NCBI GenBank assembly: GCA_013349325.1
Contig: DUZX01000010.1
Coordinates: forward strand, 1-64,000
Length of the DNA: 64,000 bases
Direction: 5' to 3'
Source: Desulfuromonadales bacterium
Lineage (GTDB): Bacteria > Desulfobacterota > Desulfuromonadia > Geobacterales > Pseudopelobacteraceae
Part shown: positions 35,671-44,028 of the stretch, in pieces
Numbering within the stretch: the stretch's first letter is position 1
How the letters are laid out: each line of letters starts with the position of its first letter
Notes under the pieces: generated by a model
The model's database searches: none
What the model was told of the DNA's origin: nothing
Seen by the model: the letters and a program-made list of their open reading frames with translations, nothing else
Program-made: the position numbers and the translations under genes

Positions 35671-36055
35671 TGAATGAAGAGCAGGAGGATGTAGATTCGT
35701 ACCTGGATGATACCAATGACAATGAATTGGTTGTCAGCAGTGAAAGGTACGACACCCGCAAGATCATCAAAAAATCGGAGTTTCGCACCAATTACATTAC
35801 AGCCCCGGTGCGTTTATTCACTATTAGCACACCAATGGCGCTGTTAACGAACGCACCGCCAAGAAGAAACCGGCAGGCTACCCGGATCCTCAAGGCAAGC
35901 AGATGCCGATTCCCAAAGTCGGCGATTTCTTTTTAGACCCGCTGACCGGTTTTTAGAAAAAAGCAACCATGCAGGACACGGAACGCTTCTAAAAAGAACG
36001 GAAAGAATCGTTATATATGAAATTTGTGCAGATGGATTCTTCTGACGACGAGTAA
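35667..36055 (+). pseudogene. decayed hypothetical gene downstream of ftsK
   Basis: The first ~50 codons (MMNEEQEDVDSYLDDTNDNE, then SERYDTRKIIKKSEFRTNYITAPVRLF) read well. At ~35820 the frame must shift to continue as NGAVNERTAKKKPAGYPDPQ, KQMPIPKVGDFFLDPLTG and KERKESLYMKFVQMD to a stop at 36055. That second frame also holds three in-frame stops: TAG near 35828, TAG near 35955 and TAA near 35989. The start overlaps the ftsK stop. The intact ancestor was probably a ~125-residue acidic-to-basic soluble protein of unknown role. Confidence 0.7.
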
Positions 36056-36072
36056 TTTCGAGGAGCTCCACA

Positions 36073-36846
36073 ATGACTATCAATGCCGCCGCCATTCAGT
36101 TTACTGTTATACAGGGAGATGTGGACGCCAATCTGGCTTACGTCCGTACAGCGTTGGCCCGCGTTGCCGCGACAGCAGTCAACCTTGTGGTATTGCCGGA
36201 AATGTGGTCTTCCGGCTTTGCCTATAAGAATTTGAATGAGCAGGCTGAGCGCACTGCCGGGATTGTCACAGAGTTACTGGATCTGTCACGAGAACTGAAA
36301 CTGGTGATCGTCGGCAGCCTACCGGAACCAAACGGTGACAAAGTCTTTAATACCATTTTTTTAGTCGATAATGGGCGTCTGGCCGGTGTGTACCGCAAGC
36401 TACATCTCTTCTCGCTGCTTGGTGAGGATCGGGCCTTTGATCGCGGTGACACCTCTCTGCTGGCAGACACTTCACTCGGCAAGATCGGTGTGATTATCTG
36501 CTACGATCTGCGCTTTCCCGAACTTTCCCGACGTCTGGCACTTGAAGGAGCCCAAGTCATCTGCGTACCGGCCCAGTGGCCCAAACCGCGCCAGGAACAC
36601 TGGCGAACATTGCTGCGGGCACGCGCCATAGAAAACCAGCTCTTTGTTGTCGCCTGCAACAGTTGTGGTCGCATCGGTAAACTTGATTTCTTCGGAATGA
36701 GTATGATTATCGATCCCAAAGGGGATTTGCTGGCTGAGGCGGAAGAATCTGAAACAGAAATCAGCGCTGCACTCGACATGCAGACGATGGAAGCCTGGCG
36801 CACCCAGATCCCCTGCTTTAGTGATCGCAGGCCGGAATGCTATTGA
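36073..36846 (+). CDS. carbon-nitrogen hydrolase (nitrilase superfamily, omega-amidase-like)
   Basis: A 257-residue cytoplasmic enzyme. The Glu-Lys-Cys triad is in VLPEMWSSGF, YRKLHLFS and VIICYDLRFPELSR. The length and motifs fit the YafV/omega-amidase branch that clears alpha-ketoglutaramate and similar amides; other small amides are possible. AGGAG precedes the ATG. Followed by a perfect palindromic terminator. Confidence 0.9.
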   Translation: MTINAAAIQFTVIQGDVDANLAYVRTALARVAATAVNLVVLPEMWSSGFAYKNLNEQAERTAGIVTELLDLSRELKLVIVGSLPEPNGDKVFNTIFLVDNGRLAGVYRKLHLFSLLGEDRAFDRGDTSLLADTSLGKIGVIICYDLRFPELSRRLALEGAQVICVPAQWPKPRQEHWRTLLRARAIENQLFVVACNSCGRIGKLDFFGMSMIIDPKGDLLAEAEESETEISAALDMQTMEAWRTQIPCFSDRRPECY

Positions 36847-36893
36847 GATAACGTCTCTGATAACGCTGTGAACAGCGCCATTCTCTGTTGGCT

Positions 36894-36934
36894 AAAAAAA
36901 GAGCCTCCTGTCGTACGACAGGAGGCTCTTTTTT
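36894..36934. terminator. bidirectional intrinsic terminator
   Basis: A 28-base perfect palindrome at 36901-36928 (GAGCCTCCTGTCGT and its complement) is flanked by seven A on the left and six T on the right. It can end the nitrilase gene on the plus strand and the 20-codon gene on the minus strand. Confidence 0.92.
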
Positions 36935-36964
36935 CTGTACGCCCGCTACGCAATCAGCAGCGGG

Positions 36965-37027
36965 CTAACTAGGGCAACCCTCTTTGCAGTGGGAAACCGG
37001 ACGAATTCTGAATCTTGAAGTCCACAT
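36965..37027 (-). CDS. 20-residue peptide gene with own promoter and hairpin
   Basis: The ORF reads MWTSRFRIRPVSHCKEGCPS and stops. AAAGGAG (37043-37037) lies nine bases before the ATG. A promoter (37107-37080) stands ~46 bases upstream and a 7-bp GC hairpin (36941-36947 with 36959-36965) touches the stop codon, followed by the bidirectional terminator. The peptide is basic with a CX3C pair and one histidine. I do not recognise a family. It might be a leader, a small toxin, a metal-binding peptide or an unmodified RiPP-like product; it could also be chance, but the full set of signals argues against that. Confidence 0.55.
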   Translation of the reverse strand: MWTSRFRIRPVSHCKEGCPS

Positions 37028-37079
37028 AGCCAGGGTCTCCTTTCGTGTTTAGTATTTAATTCCCAACAAGATGTTTTTT

Positions 37080-37107
37080 ATCTTAATACTATTTTTCGAC
37101 ATGTCAA
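37080..37107 (-). promoter_or_regulatory. promoter of the 20-codon gene
   Basis: On the minus strand TTGACA (37107-37102) and TAAGAT (37085-37080) are 16 bases apart in an A/T-rich stretch. Start expected near 37073. Confidence 0.55.
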
Positions 37108-37429
37108 GCGGGAAAACTTCAAAAGATCTTTTTTTATGGATTTAGTGTCACTACAGGCATAACTTTTCAAAATTGCCACTTTATGCATTTTTTTCTATTG
37201 ACACATTATCCTAGAAAAAGCATTTGAAACACAGAGCAACTGAGCAAAAACAAAAAAGATTTCAGAATAAAACGAGAAAAAGTCACTCACCATTTTGGTT
37301 ATGTCAGTTGTTGATATAACTGCCTGATTTCTCTGCTTCTCAGTTGCACTGTGGTTCATGAACTGCCGTTTTTAGACATTCTATCCGCATTTCAAACTAA
37401 CTACAAAAAGCATAGATATTATATTTAGT
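37108..37429. other. AT-rich intergenic spacer, no gene seen
   Basis: About 320 bases of strongly A/T-rich sequence with several A and T runs. No open frame with a ribosome site on either strand. It probably contains the promoter of the ABC operon; TTGACA at 37198 is a candidate -35 box but I could not match it to a good -10. Confidence 0.4.
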
Positions 37430-37587
37430 ATTTGATAATCTGAAACCGCTTTGATAGTTTGGCCGCAACAAACGCACCGACCGGGCTTCACTGCCGGTAC
37501 ATCACCGCACACAACCAGCGACTGACCAGAAAAACTGGAGGTCAAGGAAAGAGCGCTCCTGCACTCGATCCTTGACCTCTTTTTTTG
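37430..37587 (+). promoter_or_regulatory. transcription attenuator / candidate riboswitch leader of the ABC operon
   Basis: GAGGTCAAGGA (37538-37548) pairs with TCCTTGACCTC (37569-37579), followed by seven T: a strong terminator 35 bases before the first gene. An alternative hairpin, TGACC...GGTCA (~37522-37544, with an inner CCAG/CTGG), uses part of the terminator's left arm, so the two structures exclude each other. Upstream, ACCGG/CCGGT (37480-37498) forms another hairpin. This is the layout of a ligand- or protein-controlled switch. I cannot match the upstream part to a known riboswitch class. Confidence 0.58.
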
Positions 37588-37618
37588 TCCAAAAGTCTCG
37601 CGCGTCGGAGTTGCAGAT

Positions 37619-38395
37619 ATGGAACTCGTATTTGAAAAAACCCAGAAGACATTTACGGTTCGTGGATCAAAAGATCGTCTGACCGCATTGGAGAATGTAA
37701 CCTTTTCTGTCAGCGGAAAAGAGCTGGTCTGCCTTTTGGGCCCTTCCGGGTGCGGTAAGTCGACCCTGCTCAAAATGGCGGCCGGCCTGGAGTTTCCGGA
37801 TAGCGGCAGCGTTACCGCCGACGGCGTAGCCATCAAAAAACCGCACCCGGACCGGGGTATGGTTTTTCAGGATTACGCACTCTTTCCCTGGCTGTCGGTC
37901 GAACAGAATATCGCCTTCGGTTTTGAAGTAAATGGCGTAGACCGGGACATTGCGCGTGAAAAGATCGACCGTTTCATTGCGCTGGTCGGACTCAGGGGGT
38001 TTGAGAATGCACACCCGTATCAACTGTCAGGCGGCATGAAGCAAAGAGTCGGCATCGCGCGTATGCTGGCCATGTTTCCCAAGCTGCTACTTATGGATGA
38101 GCCGTTCGGGGCACTGGATGCTTTCACCCGTATGGAGATGCAGGAGGAGTTGACCAACCTCTGGCTGGACGATCCCTTTACCACCATCTTCGTGACCCAT
38201 GATGTCGAAGAGGCGGTCTTCCTGGCCGACCGTATTGTCGTTATGACCAGTCGCCCCGGCAGGATCAAGACTATCGTGCCGGTGCCATTGGCGCGTCCGC
38301 GTCAACGTACCGACTACGATTTTGTTAAAATCCGCAACCATGTCCTCAAACAGTACGAGAGGACGCCGGTGCCGACAGCGGAGTATTCAATCTGA
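37619..38395 (+). CDS. ABC transporter ATPase (SsuB/TauB type)
   Basis: A 258-residue ATPase: Walker A LLGPSGCGKST, Q-loop VFQDYALFPW, signature LSGGMKQRVGIARML, Walker B LLLMDEPFGALD and the switch histidine in VTHDVEEA. It is of the sulfonate/nitrate/taurine importer class. Its stop overlaps the start of the acyl-CoA ligase gene. First gene after the attenuator. Confidence 0.93.
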   Translation: MELVFEKTQKTFTVRGSKDRLTALENVTFSVSGKELVCLLGPSGCGKSTLLKMAAGLEFPDSGSVTADGVAIKKPHPDRGMVFQDYALFPWLSVEQNIAFGFEVNGVDRDIAREKIDRFIALVGLRGFENAHPYQLSGGMKQRVGIARMLAMFPKLLLMDEPFGALDAFTRMEMQEELTNLWLDDPFTTIFVTHDVEEAVFLADRIVVMTSRPGRIKTIVPVPLARPRQRTDYDFVKIRNHVLKQYERTPVPTAEYSI

Positions 38396-39990
38396 TGAGC
38401 AACGACACCTCGCATAATCACACAGTCGAAGCAGTTCCGGCTTCCCTGCGGGAGTTGCTCGAACTGCGCGGCAGAGAACAAGCCGATACCGTATTTATTT
38501 TCGCACCCGAACATTCGAAATCGCTGACCTACGGGGCATACCGGACGGCTGTTTTTGAATTGGCAGCAGTTCTGGGTCAACAGGGGTTGAAACGCGGCGG
38601 CAGAGTTGCCCTTCTGCTTGCCAACGGACTTAATCCGGTTGTAGCCATTCTGGCTGTTATGGCGGCCGGTGGAGTCGCGGTTCCTATCAATCCGCGTCTG
38701 ACCGGGCCTGAAATTCACGGAATACTGACGCATTCTGGCGCAGAACTGCTGCTCAGCGACCGGAATCATGGAGATAGCGTACAATCCGGTCTGGAGAGTG
38801 GCGAATGGTGCGATCTGGAAAGTCCTGAAGAGGGGAATGGCTACCGTGTGCTGCAGGTTAGAGAACCTGCCGCTACAGGCACTGCACCGGAAACAGAACT
38901 GCCGCTGCGCAGCGAGGATCCGGCACTGATTCTGTACACATCCGGAACCACCGGGCACCCCAAAGGTGTTGTCCTGTCGCACGGCAACCTGCTGGCAAAC
39001 GCACAGTACATCGTCAGCGCTCACCGTCTGACAGCTGCCGACAGAGCACTGTGCGTGCTGCCGCTCTTTCACATCAACGGCTTGGTCGTCACGCTGCTGG
39101 CACCACTGCTTTCAGCCGGCAGCGTAGTTATGCCTGAGCGTTTCAAAGCCGACCGTTTCTGGGGCTGGCTGCATGATTATCAGGCGACCTGGTTCAGTGC
39201 CGTGCCGACTATCTTTTCAATCCTGCTCTCCCACCAGGAACCACCACGAAATTATGCGTACTCGCTCCGGTTTGCCCGCTCTGCTTCAGCGCCCCTGCCG
39301 GTGGCGGTGCTGGAAGAGTTTGAACAGCGCTACGGGATTCCGGTCATCGAGACCTACGGAATATCGGAAGCGGCCTGTCAGGTAACGGCCAACCCGCTAC
39401 CGCCGCTGCCGCACAAGCCGGGTTCGGCCGGAATGCCGGTCGGGAATGAGCTGCTGGTGGTTGATGAGCAGGGCGTATCTCAGCCACCAGGGGATGTCGG
39501 AGAGGTGCTGATCAGAGGGAAAAATATTTTCAGCGGGTACCTGAACAATCGCTCAGCTGACCGTGAAGCTTTGCGTAACGGTTGGTTTCATACGGGTGAT
39601 CTCGGCTATCTGGATCAGGATGGCTATCTGTTTCTGACCGGCAGAAAAAAAGAGCAGATCAACCGCTCCGGTGAAAAAATATCACCGCGCGAAGTGGAAG
39701 AGGTCATCCACCGCCTGCCAGACGTTGAATCGGTCGGCGTGGTCGGGTTACCGCACCAGCTCTACGGCGAGGAGGTGGCCGCCTTTATTACGCTGCGACC
39801 GGGTAGAAAGCTGGAACCGGAACGGATTAGGGAGCATTGTCGCCTGTCACTGGCCGCATTCAAGATCCCGCGCGAAATTATATTTATCGATGAGTTGCCC
39901 AAGGGGCCCAGCGGAAAGATACAGCGTCGTAAACTGGTCGAAACTTATCAACAGATCACATCACATGAGGAAAAGGAGAGCAGCAGATGA
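38395..39990 (+). CDS. AMP-dependent acyl-CoA synthetase/ligase
   Basis: A 531-residue ANL-superfamily enzyme. P-loop LYTSGTTGHPKG, ETYGISEAA (A5), HTGDLGYLDQDGYLFLTGRKKEQINRSGEK (A7-A8 hinge) and PKGPSGKIQRRKL with the catalytic A10 lysine are intact. It activates a carboxylic acid as acyl-AMP and then acyl-CoA; the closest general look is oxalyl-CoA or succinylbenzoate-CoA ligases. Being sandwiched between an ABC ATPase and its binding protein suggests that the imported compound, or a product of it, is its substrate. Confidence 0.89.
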   Translation: MSNDTSHNHTVEAVPASLRELLELRGREQADTVFIFAPEHSKSLTYGAYRTAVFELAAVLGQQGLKRGGRVALLLANGLNPVVAILAVMAAGGVAVPINPRLTGPEIHGILTHSGAELLLSDRNHGDSVQSGLESGEWCDLESPEEGNGYRVLQVREPAATGTAPETELPLRSEDPALILYTSGTTGHPKGVVLSHGNLLANAQYIVSAHRLTAADRALCVLPLFHINGLVVTLLAPLLSAGSVVMPERFKADRFWGWLHDYQATWFSAVPTIFSILLSHQEPPRNYAYSLRFARSASAPLPVAVLEEFEQRYGIPVIETYGISEAACQVTANPLPPLPHKPGSAGMPVGNELLVVDEQGVSQPPGDVGEVLIRGKNIFSGYLNNRSADREALRNGWFHTGDLGYLDQDGYLFLTGRKKEQINRSGEKISPREVEEVIHRLPDVESVGVVGLPHQLYGEEVAAFITLRPGRKLEPERIREHCRLSLAAFKIPREIIFIDELPKGPSGKIQRRKLVETYQQITSHEEKESSR

Positions 39991-41018
39991 AAATGGCATT
40001 CAGGAGATTTTTGGCAGTCGGAGTCGCAGCGGTTATATCAGTCGCAGGCATCAACAGTGCCCTGGCGGCCAAGAAGCAGGCTGATACCGGCATCATCAAG
40101 GTCGGCACCAACAAGGCGCTGGGGACGGTCACCCCCTACGTGGCCAGAACCCGGGGGATATTTACAAAACGGGGAGTCACGGCGGAGATTGTGGATTTCA
40201 GTGACGGTTCGACACTGATGGAGGCCTTTGCCTCCGGACAGCTGGATGTGGCGCTGCTCGGAATTGCCCCGACCGCCATCTGGCAGGGGAAAGGGGTGCC
40301 GCTGAAAATTGTGGCTGCGGCCAACGGCGGCGGACATGTCCTCTTGACGCGCCAGGACACCGGCATCACCGATGTAAAGCAGTTAAAGGGTAAAAAGGTG
40401 GCCACACCCAAGCCGGGGACCGTCGTTGACACACTCTTTCGTGCCCACATTTCAAAAAAAGTAGCCGGACTTGATCCGGAGAAAGATATCCAGATCGTCT
40501 CCGGAGTGGCGCCTGCCGATATGCCGGCGGCCTTGTTTGTGGCGCGTGAAGTGGATGCCGGCATTACCTGGGAGCCGTTTGCCTCACAGGCCGAAGCAAA
40601 ATTCAAGAACGCCCGGGTACTGTATGACGCCGCCGCTGAGTGGAAAAAGGCCAATCGCAAAGCCGCCAACTTTTATCCGACCAACGTCGTCATCGCACGT
40701 CAGTCCTTCATCGATCAGCACCCGGAAGAGTTGAAACGTTTTCTGGGCGCCTATGTTGAGACGATCGATTTCATCAACACAAAACCGAAAGAAGCCAATG
40801 AGATCATAGCCAAAGAGTTGAAACTCGAAACCGCCATCATCACCAATGCCCGCAAGCGGATTGATTACACAGCTGCGGTAGATGTAAAGGCAGCCCTGGA
40901 AACGCTCTCTTGGTCAAACCAACTGGGTTATCTGAAAGAGATACCGTCCGAGAAAAAGTTGTTTGATCTCAGCTGTCTGCCGGCTAAAGCGGCTCCGCTA
41001 AAAAAAGGTAAAAAATAA
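39987..41018 (+). CDS. ABC transporter substrate-binding protein (SsuA/NMT1 type)
   Basis: A 343-residue periplasmic protein with a Sec signal (MKMAFRRFLAVGVAAVISVA, cleavage near ALAAKK). GTNKALGTVTPYVARTRGIF, VEIVDFSDGSTLMEAFASGQLDVALLG and AGITWEPFASQA are the hallmarks of binding proteins for sulfonates, nitrate or pyrimidine precursors. Ligand unknown. The gene overlaps its neighbours by 4 and 1 bases. Confidence 0.9.
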   Translation: MKMAFRRFLAVGVAAVISVAGINSALAAKKQADTGIIKVGTNKALGTVTPYVARTRGIFTKRGVTAEIVDFSDGSTLMEAFASGQLDVALLGIAPTAIWQGKGVPLKIVAAANGGGHVLLTRQDTGITDVKQLKGKKVATPKPGTVVDTLFRAHISKKVAGLDPEKDIQIVSGVAPADMPAALFVAREVDAGITWEPFASQAEAKFKNARVLYDAAAEWKKANRKAANFYPTNVVIARQSFIDQHPEELKRFLGAYVETIDFINTKPKEANEIIAKELKLETAIITNARKRIDYTAAVDVKAALETLSWSNQLGYLKEIPSEKKLFDLSCLPAKAAPLKKGKK

Positions 41019-41415
41019 TGCAGCCGGGATTGTTGCGCTATCTTCAGGGTAGTGTCGGGGTGATCATCTTTATGGCGCTCTGGCATCTGGCATCAACCAC
41101 AGGCCTGTTCGGCAGGATCGATCCGGAGTATTCGCTGTTGCTGCTGCCGACCCCCGAAACGGTTCTGAAAGCCATGTTGAAACCACCCGCGACGGAACAC
41201 TCTGGGGAAATACATCGGTCAGCATAATCAGGGTCACGATCGGCTTCACGCTGGCGGTTCTGCTTGGTATTCCGCTCGGTCTGGGTATGGCACTCTCGCC
41301 GCTCTGCAACAATATCAGCGAGCCGTTCGTACGGATATTTTCACCGATACCGGGTATCGCCTGGGTACCGCTGGCTATCCTCTGGTTCGGTCTGGGTGAT
41401 AATATAGTGCATTGA
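41018..41415 (+). pseudogene. ABC permease, frameshifted and 3'-truncated
   Basis: The first ~55 codons (MQPGLLRYLQGSVGVIIFMA...LPTPETVLKAML) encode an SsuC-like permease start. Around 41175-41195 the frame shifts and continues as DGTLWGNTSVSIIRVTIGF, LLGIPLGLGMALS and the EAA-loop region IPGIAWVPLAILWFGLGDN. At ~41401-41408 permease sequence stops and glycosyltransferase sequence begins. About half of the protein is missing, so the importer is broken unless a permease elsewhere substitutes. Confidence 0.87.
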
Positions 41416-42247
41416 GTCGATTCATAAGGCTGAGTGGAATAATTACAGCTACGAGATAATTTACGTCGATAACGGGTCTACTGATAATTCCGTTAATGCC
41501 GTGAGGATGGCGTACTCTGATACAAAGCTGATTGTCAACGACAGAAATCTTGGCTACTGCAAGGCCGCGAACCAAGGAGTGGAAATCTCCTCTGGTACGT
41601 ACTACATGTTTCTAAACGACGATACGGTTGTGCTTGATAATGCGATACCTCTTCTGGTTGATTTCGTGAAGTGTCATCCTGATGCCGGAGTCGTGGGAAG
41701 CAGATTGCTATACCCAGATGGAACGGAACAGTGGTCGGGGAGAATGTTCCCGTCTCCTCTGAACGGTGTGCTGGGGCGGAACTCTTGGCTGACCAAGAAA
41801 TTTCCAAACTCTTCGGTCGTCAAGAGATATCTCTGCAAGGAAGGGGTCTTTGGATCGGCCGATGCATTCCCTGTTGACTGGGTCTCAGCCGCTGCCATGT
41901 TGGTTTGCAAAGCGGATTATGACTTGGTGGGGGGGTTGGCTGAAGATTATTATTACTGGCACGAAGCGGTTTTTTCTCATCGTCTGTTGAAACGAGGCAA
42001 AAAGACCTACCTTCACCCGAAATCTAAAATTATTCATTATGAAGGTATGGGAAGCGGTCCTCGTCCCTTTGCCCGAAAGAAGTTCCACATCCTTGATTTT
42101 CACAAAGGCGCACTTAGATTTTTTGTTGAGCAGCACGATCTTGGTCTCTTGAGCCCAATCAAGGCGGCCGTTGCAATTGCTCTTTATTCCAGGGCCTCAA
42201 TGCTTCTGATGGGTGCTTGGCTGACTTCGCCAAGAGGAAATCAGTGA
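41408..42247 (+). pseudogene. glycosyltransferase family 2, 5'-truncated
   Basis: The frame opens right after a TAG with CIESIHKAEWNNYSYEIIYV, then DNGSTDNS, NLGYCKAANQG, the DXD-like motif LNDDTVV and GGLAEDYYYWHEA...RGKKTYLHP. These are the GT2 (rhamnosyltransferase-like) landmarks, but the first ~20 residues with the start codon are missing. GTG at 41501 could start a 248-residue product lacking the nucleotide-binding DNGS motif. The stop overlaps the next start codon (TGATG). Confidence 0.85.
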
Positions 42248-43206
42248 TGCCTGGCATGATAAATATGCATGAAAAGCGGGTTATTGTTACCGGTGCCGGA
42301 GGGTTTATCGGTGGAGCACTAACCAGAAGGCTAGCCGAGACGGGAGCAATTGTTCTCGGACTTACTCGAAATGAACTGCCAGAACCGCGAGCTGACCTCG
42401 CAGTATATATGCGGTGTGACCTCGCAGATCAGAAAGAGGTCAACAGGGTGTTTCTTGATTTTTCCCCCGAAGTTGTCTTTCATCTGGCGTCTAATCCTGA
42501 TGCAATCGATTCGTTTTCGCAAATTCGATCGTCGGTATTCGGAAACCTCCTGCTGACTCTCAACGTACTGGAGTCATTCGCTCACTGTCCAGACCGCCAC
42601 ATGTTTGTTTTTGGAGACTCAACAAAGGTTTATGGCAATTGCATTCCACCTTACCGGAAGGATCTACCAGTCTTACCCCTATGCTCGTACTCAATTGCCA
42701 AGGCTTCGGGATGGGAATACTGCAAGCTGTTCCAGCTTGTCCATGAGCTTCCATCCGTCTCAATCAGGCCAACCATCACATATGGACCCAGACAGAAGCT
42801 TAATCTCGTTGGTTTCGTCATAGATTCTATATTGAAAGGTGAAAAAGAAATAGTTCTCTCTGGTGGGGATCAGACACGGGATCTGCTTTTTGTGGACGAC
42901 TGTGTAGAAGCATTTCTTATGGCCGGAATGCAGTCGCCGGAAAAAGTTGGTGGAGAAGTAATAAACATTGGCGGAGGTAGTGAACTGCCGGTTTTTCAAA
43001 TAGCTCAAATTATTGCAACTTTAATGGAGAGTGAAATTCGAATTGTCCCAAGAACTAATTTGCGGCGTCCGACTGAGATCAGCAGGTGCTACAGCGATAA
43101 CAAGGAGCCATTAGAACTTCTCGGCTGGAAACCGATGTTTTCACTAACAGAAGGTTTGATTAAAACCATAGAATATCGAAAATCACTACAGGAAATCAAA
43201 CGATGA
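42247..43206 (+). CDS. NAD-dependent sugar epimerase/dehydratase (SDR)
   Basis: About 319 residues from ATG 42247, which overlaps the upstream stop. VTGAGGFIGGALTRRL is the Rossmann NAD site, YSIAK the catalytic Tyr-Lys pair, and RPTITYGP and GGDQTRDLLFVDDCVEAFL are typical of UDP-glucose 4-epimerase/GDP-mannose dehydratase relatives. It acts on a nucleotide sugar for the surface polysaccharide; which one is not evident. Lower GC than flanking housekeeping genes. Confidence 0.88.
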   Translation: MPGMINMHEKRVIVTGAGGFIGGALTRRLAETGAIVLGLTRNELPEPRADLAVYMRCDLADQKEVNRVFLDFSPEVVFHLASNPDAIDSFSQIRSSVFGNLLLTLNVLESFAHCPDRHMFVFGDSTKVYGNCIPPYRKDLPVLPLCSYSIAKASGWEYCKLFQLVHELPSVSIRPTITYGPRQKLNLVGFVIDSILKGEKEIVLSGGDQTRDLLFVDDCVEAFLMAGMQSPEKVGGEVINIGGGSELPVFQIAQIIATLMESEIRIVPRTNLRRPTEISRCYSDNKEPLELLGWKPMFSLTEGLIKTIEYRKSLQEIKR

Positions 43207-44015
43207 CACCTAAAACTAAAGAGCCGATCGGATCGTTGGTTGTTAAACATGGCTTTGCCACGCAGGAACAGATCCATGAGGCAATTGAGGAACAAAATGC
43301 TCGTAAGATTGACGGGAAAAACCATGTCAAACTGGGGCTGCTACTGGTGCAGAAAGGCATCATTTCTCCAGACCAGTTATTAACTGTAGTAGAGAATTAC
43401 AACCGTAAACACACACCCATTTCAGATGATGCCATGAGGATCGCCGTAAAAATAAGGATTGCCACTATGGGTATGAAAGTGATCCTCTTCACTGGTATTG
43501 GTACAGATGATTCGGACACACTGCTTATGCAAGAAGTCGGATGCGCCATTTCCATGATGGATCAGGGAAAGGTGCTCTTGCTGGATCTTAACTTCAAAGT
43601 CCCTACTCTCCATAGCTTGATCGATAGTCTGCCTAATAGTGGTCGTGATGGTTTTCCGGGAGTACGTGATGTGCTTGAGGGAGTGACACCTTACAGGGAG
43701 GCGATACATCACACCGGTCTGAGTTCGCTGTTCGTGATGCCAACTGGAAACCCTTCCGTCAGCTACAGTTCTATATTTCTTTCATCGGTATTTGTTGATC
43801 TCATAAATAAGACAAAGGAGGAATATCTTGTCATGGTACAGTGTCCTCCGTTGTTGAAAAATGCAGATACCGCCCTTATTGCTTCTCAGGCGGATGGGGC
43901 AGTTGTAATAGTAAGGAGCGGAAGGGCCCGCAAGAATGATGTCATAGAGGTCCAGCGCACCTTCGACGCGTTAAACGTGCCCATAATCGGTGCGGTGCTT
44001 ACATCGAAAAAATGA
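43203..44015 (+). CDS. MshEN-like domain fused to a degenerate tyrosine-kinase-like (BY-kinase) domain
   Basis: A 270-residue protein. Residues ~8-67 contain two helical repeats (IGSLVVKHGFATQEQIHEAI and KLGLLLVQKGIISPDQLLTV) like MshEN/GspE N-terminal domains, some of which bind c-di-GMP. The rest has the CpsD/ParA-like fold: LLLDLNFKVPTLHSL keeps the Walker A' aspartate and CPPLLKNADTALIASQADGAVVIVR matches the BY-kinase core. But the P-loop is lost (TGIGTDDSDTLL where GEGKS/T is expected) and the Walker B aspartate is replaced (VMVQCPP). It is probably a non-catalytic regulator of polysaccharide assembly. Confidence 0.72.
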   Translation: MTPKTKEPIGSLVVKHGFATQEQIHEAIEEQNARKIDGKNHVKLGLLLVQKGIISPDQLLTVVENYNRKHTPISDDAMRIAVKIRIATMGMKVILFTGIGTDDSDTLLMQEVGCAISMMDQGKVLLLDLNFKVPTLHSLIDSLPNSGRDGFPGVRDVLEGVTPYREAIHHTGLSSLFVMPTGNPSVSYSSIFLSSVFVDLINKTKEEYLVMVQCPPLLKNADTALIASQADGAVVIVRSGRARKNDVIEVQRTFDALNVPIIGAVLTSKK

Positions 44016-44028
44016 CTGAAAAGAGGTG

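Noticed and set aside
35667..36055. Stop-codon recoding (selenocysteine or pyrrolysine) in the ftsK-downstream gene
   Set aside because: The stops are TAG, TAG and TAA, not TGA, there is no insertion element, and a frameshift is also needed, so decay is simpler.
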